From assembly GCA_027485695.1 (NCBI GenBank), contig JAIXQO010000004.1, positions 506,408 through 570,407 of the forward strand: a stretch of 64,000 bases of DNA, given 5' to 3'. Source of the DNA: Pseudomonadota bacterium (GTDB taxonomy: Bacteria > Bdellovibrionota > UBA1018). Each line of letters begins with the position of its first letter. Within the stretch, counting starts at the first letter, position 1. Positions 36,481 to 45,918 of this stretch are shown piece by piece. The position numbers and the translations under genes were made by a program. The notes beneath the pieces were generated by a model that saw only the letters and a program-made list of their open reading frames with translations, had not been told where the DNA came from and searched no databases.

Positions 36481-37182
36481 ATGCAAGTACTCGTCATCGA
36501 TAATAACCGAGACCTAGCGTGGTTCGGAGCGCCCGATCTGACGGCACACGTGGCCGCATCCGGCCCCGTCACTGTGCATGTTCGCCGTGGTCCGAACGAA
36601 GACCTCCCCGTATCACCACGTGGATTCGACGCGATCGTGATTTCCGGCTCCAAAACGTCTTGCCTGTCGGATGAGCCTTGGGTCGAGAAGTTTGACCAAT
36701 TCTTGCGCTCAGCAATGACGCTCAAGATTCCGATGCTCGGAATCTGCTACGGCCACCAATCTATTGCTCGCGTGCTCGGGGGCAAAGCCGTACTCGGTCG
36801 CTCCGCCGTACCAGAGGTCGGTTGGACGGAAATCGAGTCGCTGAAATCCGAGCCGCTATTTGCAGGCTTACCTCATCGATTCCACTCGTTCTCAAGCCAT
36901 TTCGAAGAAGTAAAAACGCTCCCCATCCAAATGAAGAACTTCGCCAAGTCGCAGAACTGCGCTCACCAGGCCGCTTCGATCCCAGAGCTCGGCATTTACA
37001 CGCTTCAGTTCCATCCGGAGCGCTCTTTGGTCGAGGGCGACAAATCGATTCAAGCCCGCTGGTCCGAAGGAATGCGCGAGGGCCTATTCGGACGCGGCAA
37101 AGGCGCGCAGCTCTTTAAGCCCGAGGTGGGTGAAAAAATCTTCGCTAATTTCATCAGCTACGCTCAGGGATTCAAGAAATGA
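36481..37182 (+). CDS. Class I glutamine amidotransferase-like protein
   Basis: This 233-residue stand-alone GATase domain has nucleophile Cys89 in LGICYGHQSIARVLGG and the His178-Glu180 pair in LQFHPERS, so the triad is complete. It most resembles the GuaA-type glutaminase, but no synthetase domain is attached. Its position between a glycosyltransferase and a lipid-flippase-like gene suggests amidation of a sugar or lipid intermediate, which is inference. The stop overlaps the next gene. Confidence 0.82.
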   Translation: MQVLVIDNNRDLAWFGAPDLTAHVAASGPVTVHVRRGPNEDLPVSPRGFDAIVISGSKTSCLSDEPWVEKFDQFLRSAMTLKIPMLGICYGHQSIARVLGGKAVLGRSAVPEVGWTEIESLKSEPLFAGLPHRFHSFSSHFEEVKTLPIQMKNFAKSQNCAHQAASIPELGIYTLQFHPERSLVEGDKSIQARWSEGMREGLFGRGKGAQLFKPEVGEKIFANFISYAQGFKK

Positions 37183-38219
37183 AGCAGTACAAAAGCCAGA
37201 TCGGGCTCGTTCTCAAAATCGCGTTCGTCGTTTTCGTGTTCTGGTTCCTCTCTAAGAAAAACCTCATCAGCATCGATGCGTTTCGCGAGGGCCTCGGCCA
37301 TCCCGCGCAGATCGCGCTCGGCGGAATCGCGCTCCTTGTGAGCCTACTCCTCGGCGCCGTTCGATTCATCGTCCTGATCCGCAACCTCAAGTATCCACTC
37401 TCGAGCGCGATGCTATTTCAGATCCATCTCATCGGTACGTTTTTCAACGTCGCGCTTCCTGGCGCCGTGAGCGGTGATTTGGTCAAGAGTTACTACCTCA
37501 AGAAAAACTCCGCCGCGAGCGGTATGAGCGCACTCGGTGTGCTCGTGATCGATCGATTGATTGGGACCGCCGCGATGATTTTCGTTTCGGCGCTCGCATT
37601 GAATTCGCCGTATTTTCATTTCACCTCGCCCAAGATGGAACTGCTAAAAGTCGCGCTGACCGTACTCAGCATCGGGGCGATCTTGTTTTTCTCGTACCTC
37701 ATCTTGGTACCAAACAACCGAGATCCGATCTTGAAACTCCTGGACCGTGGTTCGACCAAGATTGCACGTCTTCAGATGATCAAGAACTTGGTCCTGGGGA
37801 TGAAATCGCTTCAAGAAGCGCCGACCGTGATTTTCACGGCGCTCTTCATCTCATTCCTCATCCAGAGCATCGTGGGGTTTGCATGTTTTCAGTTCGCGCA
37901 AGCACTGGGGCAAACCGATCTTTCGCAGCTGGCGTTTTACGCCGTCGTTCCGACCGGGCTCTTAGTCACCGCCCTACCAATTCTCCCAGGTGGAGTGGGC
38001 ACAGGGCACGCAGCGTTCAGTTTCCTTTTTCATGAGCTGGGTTCCGTTCGAGGCGCCGATATTTTTAGTTTCTTTGCGCTATTTCAAATCGGATACGGCG
38101 CGCTCTGCGGACTGGTGTACTTAAGATTCAAGTCACTCCACCCGGAAATCGTGGCCCAGATGTCGCAAAGCAATTCCGGCCATGCGAACACTCCGGCCCT
38201 TTCAGGAAAAAGTACTTAA
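37179..38219 (+). CDS. Flippase-like membrane protein (lysylphosphatidylglycerol synthase TM region family)
   Basis: This 346-residue inner-membrane protein has about eight TM helices. Motifs GTFFNVALPGAVSGDLVKSYYL and VLVIDRLIGTAAM and the later LPILPGGVGTGHAAFSFLF are those of the AglD/MprF-N (UPF0104) family, members of which move lipids or glycolipids across membranes. It lacks the catalytic MprF C-terminal domain. It overlaps the upstream GATase by 4 bp and the helicase gene by 38 bp. Confidence 0.88.
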   Translation: MKQYKSQIGLVLKIAFVVFVFWFLSKKNLISIDAFREGLGHPAQIALGGIALLVSLLLGAVRFIVLIRNLKYPLSSAMLFQIHLIGTFFNVALPGAVSGDLVKSYYLKKNSAASGMSALGVLVIDRLIGTAAMIFVSALALNSPYFHFTSPKMELLKVALTVLSIGAILFFSYLILVPNNRDPILKLLDRGSTKIARLQMIKNLVLGMKSLQEAPTVIFTALFISFLIQSIVGFACFQFAQALGQTDLSQLAFYAVVPTGLLVTALPILPGGVGTGHAAFSFLFHELGSVRGADIFSFFALFQIGYGALCGLVYLRFKSLHPEIVAQMSQSNSGHANTPALSGKST

Positions 38220-39246
38220 GACACTATTTGAAACAGACTCCCCACACGTCCTCGCCATTGCTCCGACGGGCTCTGGCAAAGGCGTGATCGCTGAAGAGGC
38301 CATTCTTCGAACGAGAGGCCATTGCGTCGTTCTCGTTCCTCTGATCGCACTAGGGGCGCAGCTCGAGACCCGTTTCCAAGAAGCGGGAATCTCTGCCCAA
38401 TTCCTCACGTCTGAAAACCGCACCCCCCGCGCAAAAACCGTCATTCTCAGCCCTGAACGCTGGGAAAGTGACCCGCAGTCTCTAGCCGAAACACTCGCGC
38501 ACGCCACTCTCCTCATTGTCGACGAATGTCACTGTATCGAAGAATGGGGAACCGAGTTTAGACCCGCCTATCGAAAGATTCTCAAGCGCATTCGCGAACA
38601 GAATTTCAAACGCACGCTCTGGCTCTCCGCCACCCTGCCCAGGTCGGCCGGAGAATCCATTCAGCGCGAACTCGGTATCTCTTTCGCTCTACTGGGTGAA
38701 TTCGCGTTCCCGCCCGAGCTTGAATGGGACACGCGCTACACGGCTCCTCAGTTGCGTGTCCAAACCTGGATGAAAAACTGCCTGGATTCGAACGACAACA
38801 CGCTTCTATTTTTCAATACCAGAAGCGAGACGGAGAAATTCTCAGATCTGCTCGTTCGGTCCGGACGGACGGCAACGTATTTTCACGCAGGGATTTCGCG
38901 AGAAGAAAAAACTGCGATTCTCAAACGATTCCGGGACGGTAATATCACTCATCTCTGCGCCACCGGCGCGTTCGGAATGGGAGTGGATCTACCCAATTTA
39001 GATCGCACGTTCCTCACGCAGGTTCCCTATTCACCGATCGCATTCGTACAATCGATCGGTCGAGTCGCCCGTTTTCAAAAACGCGGCGTTGCCCGTCTCT
39101 ATTGGTCGAACGAGGATTTCCGTTGGTTGGCACTCCGATCGGCCGGTCAGCCCGAGTTCTTAAACAAGCTCGCTCAAATGAAAGAGTTTCTCAATCTGCC
39201 GACACGCGAGACCAAGCGCGAATGGCTCAGTCGCTACTTTTTGTAG
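38182..39246 (+). CDS. Short RecQ-like superfamily 2 DNA helicase
   Basis: This is a 354-residue SF2 helicase core. It has Walker A APTGSGKG, motif II IVDECHCIEEWGTEFRPAY (RecQ style DExH plus aromatic-rich loop), motif III LWLSATLP, and motif VI FVQSIGRVARFQ. It ends about 40 residues after motif VI and so lacks the RQC zinc/winged-helix and HRDC domains of full RecQ (about 600 residues). The start, ATG 38182, overlaps the upstream gene by 38 bp. Its role in repair or mobile DNA control is unknown. Confidence 0.82.
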   Translation: MRTLRPFQEKVLKTLFETDSPHVLAIAPTGSGKGVIAEEAILRTRGHCVVLVPLIALGAQLETRFQEAGISAQFLTSENRTPRAKTVILSPERWESDPQSLAETLAHATLLIVDECHCIEEWGTEFRPAYRKILKRIREQNFKRTLWLSATLPRSAGESIQRELGISFALLGEFAFPPELEWDTRYTAPQLRVQTWMKNCLDSNDNTLLFFNTRSETEKFSDLLVRSGRTATYFHAGISREEKTAILKRFRDGNITHLCATGAFGMGVDLPNLDRTFLTQVPYSPIAFVQSIGRVARFQKRGVARLYWSNEDFRWLALRSAGQPEFLNKLAQMKEFLNLPTRETKREWLSRYFL

Positions 39247-39274
39247 TTCGCGACAGATTCGTGGAATGTAATAC

Positions 39275-39305
39275 GGGGCGGAGTTCTTCTAGAGAAGTCC
39301 GCCCC
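39275..39305. terminator. Bidirectional hairpin terminator between convergent genes
   Basis: GGGGCGGA (39275-39282) pairs with TCCGCCCC (39298-39305), extended inside by TTCT/AGAA. It lies between the ends of the helicase gene and the clostripain-like gene. The following bases are only moderately T-rich. Confidence 0.55.
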
Positions 39306-39332
39306 TACTCATCTGTCTTAGGACAATCCTGA

Positions 39333-40550
39333 CTAACGTCGAATGACGTTATTAATCGCGTCTTTCCAACCGGTATCCCGATTGAAGACTAGGTTGCCGT
39401 AACGAGAGGAGTATTGCTGATAGGTCCATTCATTGTTCGGAACCCAGATCGATATGCCGTGAGCACGGGCCATATCGGTCGATGTTCCGTTAGCGAAGAC
39501 CAAACTTTCGACTGAACTCTTGACCGCACGAAGCGCCGAACGCGGCAGTTCCGAGTCGGAGGTCGCTTTTTCAAGTTCACTCATCAGGTCATGCAGATCC
39601 TGATAGTCGGCGTTGTCGAAATCTTGTGAGTTCGAAAAAGCGTTGCGGGCTTTTTCGCGGATACCATTCGGAAGCGTACTCATGAGATTCGCGAGGTCAC
39701 GAACAGAGTCCACGAGTGCGGGATAACGAGTCATATCGAATGCCGAGAGCGTGATCTCGCGACTACGCGGATAGGAGGCTCGATACGCATCCACGAGTTC
39801 ACGACTCACATTGCGCGCAGAAGGATCGGCGAGCGCATTCCAGCGACGCAGGAGATCTCCATATGGCCAACCGTCAGCCGGCTCCAAGTGCTGAGAGCCC
39901 AAAAATACATCGACCGTGTCTTTCATCTCGCCTGCAACTTCGATCATCGACATGAGGCAAGCATCGCTGCCGTAGAGATCGATTTTCTGTCCAAGAACCG
40001 TTTTGATCTCGGTCATCGCCACGCCGAGCTGCTCGGTCGTGATCGCGTTACCGCTGATATCGTCAAACGAGATATCGGTCGGACGGATGCCATCGCTCGA
40101 ATTCGCAGAGAGGAATCTGCGCCAGCCCGAGCCGTGGTTCCACACATCGATGAAATAGTGTTTCGCCGGATAGTTCACCTTAGCCCATTGTACGAAATCA
40201 ATGAGGTTCCGGTAGTCACCCATATCCACGAGCCCAAGGTTCTGAGTCACTGGAGAGGTCACGTTGAGGGGATCATTGTCTTGAGTCACGTAGAGACGTT
40301 TCACATCACGAGAGGCGTAACTCGCCCACTGCACGACGACGTTGACTTGAGAGGTGGAACCCACTGTCTCCATTTCATTCAGGTCGGAAAATCCGAAACG
40401 ATCAAGGTTGTTGAATCCATTCAGGTAGACGAGGAAGGTCCATTCTTTTTGCGGCGGTGGTTCCGCGGCAGGAGACGGCTGCGTGAAACCGATTAACGCG
40501 ATCAATGCGCAGAAGAGGGCAAGTAGCCCTTTTTTGACGGTGTGATTCAT
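39333..40550 (-). CDS. Secreted clostripain-like cysteine protease (peptidase C11)
   Basis: This is an exported C11-family peptidase of 405 residues. The signal peptide (GLLALFCALIALIGFTQPSPAA) precedes EWTFLVYLNGFNNLD, the conserved start of the family. The catalytic pair is His139 in IDVWNHGSGW and Cys198 in LYGSDACLMSMIEVA. C11 enzymes cut after Arg or Lys and often self-activate. A very good AAGGAGGAG site precedes ATG 40550, and a plausible promoter lies at 40617-40646. Confidence 0.9.
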   Translation of the reverse strand: MNHTVKKGLLALFCALIALIGFTQPSPAAEPPPQKEWTFLVYLNGFNNLDRFGFSDLNEMETVGSTSQVNVVVQWASYASRDVKRLYVTQDNDPLNVTSPVTQNLGLVDMGDYRNLIDFVQWAKVNYPAKHYFIDVWNHGSGWRRFLSANSSDGIRPTDISFDDISGNAITTEQLGVAMTEIKTVLGQKIDLYGSDACLMSMIEVAGEMKDTVDVFLGSQHLEPADGWPYGDLLRRWNALADPSARNVSRELVDAYRASYPRSREITLSAFDMTRYPALVDSVRDLANLMSTLPNGIREKARNAFSNSQDFDNADYQDLHDLMSELEKATSDSELPRSALRAVKSSVESLVFANGTSTDMARAHGISIWVPNNEWTYQQYSSRYGNLVFNRDTGWKDAINNVIRR

Positions 40551-40616
40551 CAGAAATCTCCTCCTTGAGATTCGCGGACGATTAACACTTTAAATACTAT
40601 CTTTTGATTATATAAA

Positions 40617-40646
40617 CTGATTACCCAAAGAGGCAAACGAGGCTCT
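40617..40646 (-). promoter_or_regulatory. Sigma70-like promoter for the clostripain-like gene
   Basis: On the minus strand TTGCCT (40646-40641) and a perfect TATAAT (40622-40617) are separated by 18 bp. They lie about 67 bp upstream of the start codon in an AT-rich gap. Confidence 0.6.
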
Positions 40647-40736
40647 TACATTAACTAAGTATAAAATATATTTCCGCCACCAGAGCGGCTAGACAAAAAA
40701 GGCGCGCTGAATCAATCAGGCAAATCAGGCTGACAG

Positions 40737-42983
40737 TTACATCGAAGAGATCATCGCGAGGATGTTGTAAATATCGAAGCGATCACCCTGTACACTCGTC
40801 CAGGCTAGGCCACCGCTGAGCCATCGCTTAGAGAACCACCAAACGTAGTGGGCTTTCTCGGACTTGGTCGTTGGGATTTTTCCGAAACGGAAAAGATAGG
40901 TCAGCAGACCTTTGAGCATGAGCTCGTCTTGTGGAGCGCCGTCGACCTTGGAGAGTTCACGTTTGAAAATCGGATAGACGTTATCCAAAATCTCGTCCCG
41001 ATCCAGGACCTCGTCGCCGTTCGTATCAAATCGAATCACCGCCGACTCCACGTAATGAGCAAGCGCCGAATAAGAATCGATGTCGTAAGTGCCGATTGGA
41101 CTCTCAGATTCGCCGCTCTTGCGTCCGGCGACTTCGAGGTTGCGGATAAAATTCGATTGTTCATCCGTATTCAATCCACGGTATCCCATCACAAGTCCCG
41201 GAAAACGACCCAAGAACTCTTCGATGCGACCGAAATAGATTTCACGGAAACATTTCACGGCGACCGCCGCGTTGCCCATTTCATCCGTTCCGACAATCGG
41301 GCAGAGACGGCCCGTATCGGTGATCTTGTCCCAGATCCGTCCGGTCATCGTGCCTGACGAAACCAGAACGGCGATGTAGTAAACGGATTCATCTTCGGAG
41401 ACGTATTCGTCGCCGTTACTGTTGGGCATGAACAGATTCGCTTCGCGGAATCGTTTCGCCGCAACGGACTCATAGGTGATGTCGGGTGCGAACTTGCCGA
41501 TGGCTTTTAAGATCTCCCCGAAGTCGGTCGAGAGGCGGGTCAAATCGTCCACGGTAGCGACATGGTCCGGACCGGTCGCATACTGTTTGAAGATATGCCG
41601 CATGAGTTTACGGTACCAGTTCATGTTCACAATCTGACGAACCGTACGCGTGCGCGTGGTTTCGCGGGTGAACTTCATGACGGAGTCGTCCTCGGTGTAG
41701 AGGCCGATGAAATCCTTGGCGACTTTGATGAGCTCTACAATCGCTTGCTTGTCCTGTGGTGACGAAGATCGCTCGATCTGGCGGAATGCTTCGCGCTGGA
41801 ATGCTTCGGCAGTCGTCGTAGCCCTTAGGTTCTTGAAGATTCGCTTCGCCCAAATCTGTCCACGAAGACCGGCCTCAACGAGTTCGAACGCCTTGCCGAC
41901 TGCGGCGCTATCGACTGCTCCGGGAGTCTTACCCGTTAAGGTTCGCTCGATGAGCGGACCAAAACTCTTCTTCACGGCATCGCGAAGTTTCTGATCCAGA
42001 GCCCCCTCGGGGAGCGCATCGATGACCTGAAAAATCCGGTTATAAGCGATCGCGTTGCGATTCGAACCGACCAAGCGGTTGACGTATTGATGAGCGCGGA
42101 TGACGAGCTCGAAATAGTATTCGTCCCTCTGTAAATCATCAGTGAACTTGAGCTCGTCGACACCTTGGTAAGCAAGGTAAAGACCCGCGAACGCACCGGC
42201 CTCGCGGAAAATTTTCGGCCAGGCCCAGGCTTCGATGGCATCCTTGCTGCCGTCGGCAAGCAGGACTTTCACGCTACGGACGAGTTCTTCGTACTCATCG
42301 ACTTTGCGCGAATCATAATCAAACAGATGCATCATCTCTTTGGCGAACGGGATGAAGCTTTCTTTGGCGATCGAATAGGCACCAATTCGAGGCGTGAGGT
42401 AGTTTGCAAGGTGGTCGGTGATGACGGCAGTCGCGTCCGCGAGTTCCAAGTAGGTTCGCGAACTCGGCGACAAACGGTGATTCTGCAGCGGCTTGAGCAG
42501 CGCGACCGTCTCACCTTTGAGGAAAAGCATGAATTGATTGAATCGGTCCAGGTCTGCTTTTGTGAGAACGTCGGCGTCGCCACCGAAGACTCCGGCCTTG
42601 ATCTCGAAGATTGATTTCACGAAAGCGTTCGAGACGGGCTTGGCCTTGACCAAGTAAGTGCGGATCAAGAACGCGATATCAGCCTGGGTGTAGCCACGAG
42701 CATCCGCACCGGCGACGTATTCTTTGAAAAAATTAACCTGCTCCACGACGCAGTCAAAAATGCCGACCCATTCTTTTTCTTCGATCTTGCCATCGAGGTA
42801 ACGCCCGAACTTAGGGCTTAAAGAGTCCAAGCAACCGAGGTCTTGGCTTGACTGAGCGGTCTTGCTGGATTCTTTCTTATTACCGAATATGCCGCAACTC
42901 GAGCCCGCAACGGTCAGAAGCACGGATGCAAGTCCAAGCTTCCACCAGCGTTTGAGTTTTTTGCGGCACATTCTAAAAGACAT
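40737..42983 (-). CDS. Large lipoprotein with EF-hand-like calcium sites
   Basis: This 748-residue protein has an N-terminal signal ending near SSC (VLLTVAGSSCGIF), a probable but imperfect lipobox. Most of it is helical with no recognised family. Two EF-hand-like loops are visible, NSNGDEYVSEDE around residue 520 and DTNGDEVLDRDE around residue 655. ATG 42983 is chosen because GGAGG precedes it by 8 bp. The start lies inside the 3' end of the outer-membrane protein gene (11-bp overlap), so the pair is translationally coupled. Confidence 0.7.
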   Translation of the reverse strand: MSFRMCRKKLKRWWKLGLASVLLTVAGSSCGIFGNKKESSKTAQSSQDLGCLDSLSPKFGRYLDGKIEEKEWVGIFDCVVEQVNFFKEYVAGADARGYTQADIAFLIRTYLVKAKPVSNAFVKSIFEIKAGVFGGDADVLTKADLDRFNQFMLFLKGETVALLKPLQNHRLSPSSRTYLELADATAVITDHLANYLTPRIGAYSIAKESFIPFAKEMMHLFDYDSRKVDEYEELVRSVKVLLADGSKDAIEAWAWPKIFREAGAFAGLYLAYQGVDELKFTDDLQRDEYYFELVIRAHQYVNRLVGSNRNAIAYNRIFQVIDALPEGALDQKLRDAVKKSFGPLIERTLTGKTPGAVDSAAVGKAFELVEAGLRGQIWAKRIFKNLRATTTAEAFQREAFRQIERSSSPQDKQAIVELIKVAKDFIGLYTEDDSVMKFTRETTRTRTVRQIVNMNWYRKLMRHIFKQYATGPDHVATVDDLTRLSTDFGEILKAIGKFAPDITYESVAAKRFREANLFMPNSNGDEYVSEDESVYYIAVLVSSGTMTGRIWDKITDTGRLCPIVGTDEMGNAAVAVKCFREIYFGRIEEFLGRFPGLVMGYRGLNTDEQSNFIRNLEVAGRKSGESESPIGTYDIDSYSALAHYVESAVIRFDTNGDEVLDRDEILDNVYPIFKRELSKVDGAPQDELMLKGLLTYLFRFGKIPTTKSEKAHYVWWFSKRWLSGGLAWTSVQGDRFDIYNILAMISSM

Positions 42984-44307
42984 AGGCGATGCCTCCACGG
43001 ATTCGGTCGTTGCCTTTGAGGCGTCCGATCGAACCTTTTCCCGTAGAAGATGCGAAGAAGTCGCAGCCCAGATTAAGGGTCAGCGCACGACTATCTTTTA
43101 GCAGTTCGATGAACAGATCTCCGGAGATGAGGTCGCTCTTGTAATCAGCGTCATGCGTCCATTCCCATTCTTGGCGGAAGCGTTGATGGCTGTCGAATTC
43201 GACGCGAGTCCTGAATCCCCGGTGATATCGGAAGCGACTCGGGAGATCGATTGTGAACTCCTGAGCCTCCACCGATGGTTTCGGTTCTTCGCTGATATAT
43301 AGGTAAGATGCTTGAAGTTTCAAGCGATCAAAAAACGTGTATTCCGCTCCAATCGAATAGATGTCAGCTGGCTCGATTCGCGGGGTGACCCAACGATCCG
43401 GCATGATCCATTTGTCTGGAATTTCATGGGTATAGGCGCCCCAGATCTGAAAATCTTTGAGACGGTATCCGAGTTCGCCTCCTGCCAAATAGTGGCGAAG
43501 AATAGTCGGATAAACCTGAACATCCACGTAGTCCTGCTGAAGAATGTAAGTCGGCAACACCGCAAGGTTCACTTGGTGGATCGGCATGTAGCCGGCCTTT
43601 GCCTCGGCCCAGAAACCTTGATCGGGAGTTTCTTGGAACTGAGCGCTCACCATACCGCCTGGATTCAAGACCAAATCACTCATCGGAGGGTAATCGACCT
43701 TGTAGCGAATCGGAATCTGACGACGCGATACGATCGCATTCTCGTAGTTCTGCTCAGCAAACGGATCAGAGGTGATCAGCTTGCCGTTTTCCTCTTTGAG
43801 CGGGAAACCGCGTTCTGGAATGTTGATCGGAGAAACGTAAGCGAGGAAACGCCACTGGGGCATTTTGTATTCGTAGAAAAACCCGGTAAGCCCCACCCAT
43901 TTCGGGCGTGTCGGATCCCACGTGAAACGGGGCTGAAATAGGCCCAGTTCCCAGTAGTGATCCATGACGCTCCAGTCTTTGAGACGACGACCGAACGTGA
44001 ACTGGTGTTGCTCGTTCCACTGCGGACTGGTGGAGACGTAAGCCTCGGGTCCTTCGAACGTGAGACTGGATCGGTCAGAAACTTGAACGATCGCGAATGC
44101 ATCGAGCTTGGCTTGAAACCAATCGCCTTCGTGAAAAAGTCGCGGTCCAATCTGAAGAGTTTGTGTCGAATTAGCTCGATCGGTGGCTCTGCGAAGAAAT
44201 CCGGAACTTTCGAGTTGTCCGAAACCGAGAGCGAATGCAGAGGTCACAGGTGCGAAACTAAGTACGCACATCGCCAGTCTGATTCGTGATCGCACAGTAC
44301 TTTTCAA
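42973..44307 (-). CDS. Outer-membrane beta-barrel protein of unknown function
   Basis: This is a 444-residue exported protein (signal peptide ending AFALG). It has long runs of alternating polar and aromatic residues typical of beta strands (QFTFGRRLKDWSVMDHYWELGLF, YKMPQWRFLAYVSP) and a C-terminal Phe (GGIAYVF) as used by the BAM complex. It is not assigned to a named porin family. Its coupling to the EF-hand lipoprotein gene suggests that the two form an outer-membrane complex. Confidence 0.78.
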   Translation of the reverse strand: MKSTVRSRIRLAMCVLSFAPVTSAFALGFGQLESSGFLRRATDRANSTQTLQIGPRLFHEGDWFQAKLDAFAIVQVSDRSSLTFEGPEAYVSTSPQWNEQHQFTFGRRLKDWSVMDHYWELGLFQPRFTWDPTRPKWVGLTGFFYEYKMPQWRFLAYVSPINIPERGFPLKEENGKLITSDPFAEQNYENAIVSRRQIPIRYKVDYPPMSDLVLNPGGMVSAQFQETPDQGFWAEAKAGYMPIHQVNLAVLPTYILQQDYVDVQVYPTILRHYLAGGELGYRLKDFQIWGAYTHEIPDKWIMPDRWVTPRIEPADIYSIGAEYTFFDRLKLQASYLYISEEPKPSVEAQEFTIDLPSRFRYHRGFRTRVEFDSHQRFRQEWEWTHDADYKSDLISGDLFIELLKDSRALTLNLGCDFFASSTGKGSIGRLKGNDRIRGGIAYVF

Positions 44308-44479
44308 ACGATCGTTGCTCCTCGTGTTTCACTCTGTTTTTATTAACCGAGTAACTCTATCGGATTCGAGCTATGCCGAAGTATTGCCTAGGTTTTTTGG
44401 TTTAGCAAGTAAGGACTCCAGGCCCAAAAACCGTCACTCTTACTCGACAGAAACAGCGTTCTCTGTCTAAATCACAGAC

Positions 44480-45163
44480 ATGCAAAAGACCTCTGCTCGG
44501 AATGTAATTTTTACCGATGGCTCCTCATTGGGGAATCCAGGTCCTGGCGGGTACGGAGCAATCCTGTTGTTATGTGAAGGTATTTGTACAGAGTTCGGCG
44601 GGAGCGAGGTGCGTACAACGAGTAACGCTATGGAGCTCCAAGGCGCCGTTGTCGCACTCCAGAACATTCGTCAAAAAGATCAACACACGCTGCTGCTCAG
44701 CGATTCCAGCTATTTAATTCAGAACGCACAGACGTCTCTCAAGCGTTGGGCATCCAATGGATGGGTCACGCTTGAAGGAAAACCGATCGCAAATCAGGAT
44801 AAATGGCAGGCCCTTTTTGAGGTTCTAAAAGGGTTTTCCCGCATCGAATTTCAACACGTTTCGGGTCACGTAGGCGTGCTGGGCAATGAACGCTGCGATT
44901 TGATTGCGCGCGGGTACGCTGAGGGCAAGAAACCAAAACTCTACAGTGGTCCGATCGATGGTCACCCAGATGCGAAATCCATCGATGCGTGGTTCGAGAC
45001 GTTTGCACCCTACTACCTGAGTTATCTCGAAGGCAAACTTCAGAAACACACGACTTGGGCGGACTGCGAAGCGCGAGTCAAAGCCAAAAAAGGCGCCAAA
45101 TTCAAAAAGGTGAAAACCAAATCCGAAGAGGTAGACACTCTCAAGAACTGGGGAGTGACCTAA
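44480..45163 (+). CDS. rnhA: Ribonuclease HI with C-terminal extension
   Basis: This enzyme cleaves RNA in RNA:DNA hybrids. The catalytic acids are present: Asp in FTDGSSLGNPGPGGYG, Glu in SNAMELQGAVVAL, Asp in LLSDSSYLIQ and Asp in GNERCDLIARGYA, with the nearby HVSGHVG loop. The domain occupies about residues 8-155. A further 70-residue Lys-rich tail (WADCEARVKAKKGAKFKKVKTK) is unusual for RNase HI (about 155 residues) and is not recognised. It is convergent with the ABC ATPase gene, overlapping by 4 bp. Confidence 0.9.
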   Translation: MQKTSARNVIFTDGSSLGNPGPGGYGAILLLCEGICTEFGGSEVRTTSNAMELQGAVVALQNIRQKDQHTLLLSDSSYLIQNAQTSLKRWASNGWVTLEGKPIANQDKWQALFEVLKGFSRIEFQHVSGHVGVLGNERCDLIARGYAEGKKPKLYSGPIDGHPDAKSIDAWFETFAPYYLSYLEGKLQKHTTWADCEARVKAKKGAKFKKVKTKSEEVDTLKNWGVT

Positions 45164-45918
45164 AAAACCAAAAGTTCGTTGCCGCTCATTGGGTCTTGCA
45201 CCCAATGAGGTTTTGCTCCCGGATACAGAGAATCGAGGTCGCCACTTGTTTTCCAATCTTGGAGTGCACCTTGGTATCGAAGTTTGCCACCCGAGAGTGA
45301 GACCACGACATCGGCAATCGATAAACCGAAATTCAGATCGTGCGTGACCAGGCAAGCTCCCAAACCTTGGCGCCGTCTCTCAAGCAAGTATTCACGAGCC
45401 TGAGCTAAGTGATGAGGATCGAGCTGGGAGACTGCTTCATCCAAGACGAGAAACTCCGGTCGCTGAACCATGGTCCGGGCCAAATTCGCACGTTGCCGTT
45501 CACCGGAGCTCAGCGACCCTACTTCTCGCTCCAGATCCAAGTCGCCTAAGAAATGAGCCCGCGCTTCTTGAAAGCGAGGAGCCGCTTGCTCATCGCGGAG
45601 AATCAGTCCCAATTTTAGGAAGTCCTGGATCCGAACGGGAAACTCAATCGAGAACGATTCGGTTAAATAACCGAGGGTCTGCAATCGCTCTTCGCGAGAA
45701 AAATCGGCTGGCGTTTTTGATTTCCAAACGACTGCGCCCGAGTGCGGACGTTTGACGTCTGCAAGCACCGAGGTCAATGTGGATTTGCCGGCGCCGTTTG
45801 GTCCGACGAGGATCGTAATTTTTTTCGGATCAAGCGCCAGCGTGAAATGAGAGAGAATTTCTCGCCGATCATCGCCCAGGCTCGTCACCTCTCGAAGCTC
45901 AAACAAGGAATGACTCAT
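45160..45918 (-). CDS. ABC importer ATP-binding protein (BtuD/FecE/FhuC type)
   Basis: This is a 252-residue ATPase with Walker A LVGPNGAGKSTL, signature VGSLSSGERQRANLARTM and Walker B EFLVLDEAVSQLDP. These belong to the class that energises uptake of cobalamin, heme or iron-siderophores. GAGGGAG precedes the ATG. It overlaps the permease gene by 4 bp and is the last gene of the lgt-btuFCD-like operon. Substrate cannot be fixed from sequence alone. Confidence 0.9.
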   Translation of the reverse strand: MSHSLFELREVTSLGDDRREILSHFTLALDPKKITILVGPNGAGKSTLTSVLADVKRPHSGAVVWKSKTPADFSREERLQTLGYLTESFSIEFPVRIQDFLKLGLILRDEQAAPRFQEARAHFLGDLDLEREVGSLSSGERQRANLARTMVQRPEFLVLDEAVSQLDPHHLAQAREYLLERRRQGLGACLVTHDLNFGLSIADVVVSLSGGKLRYQGALQDWKTSGDLDSLYPGAKPHWVQDPMSGNELLVF

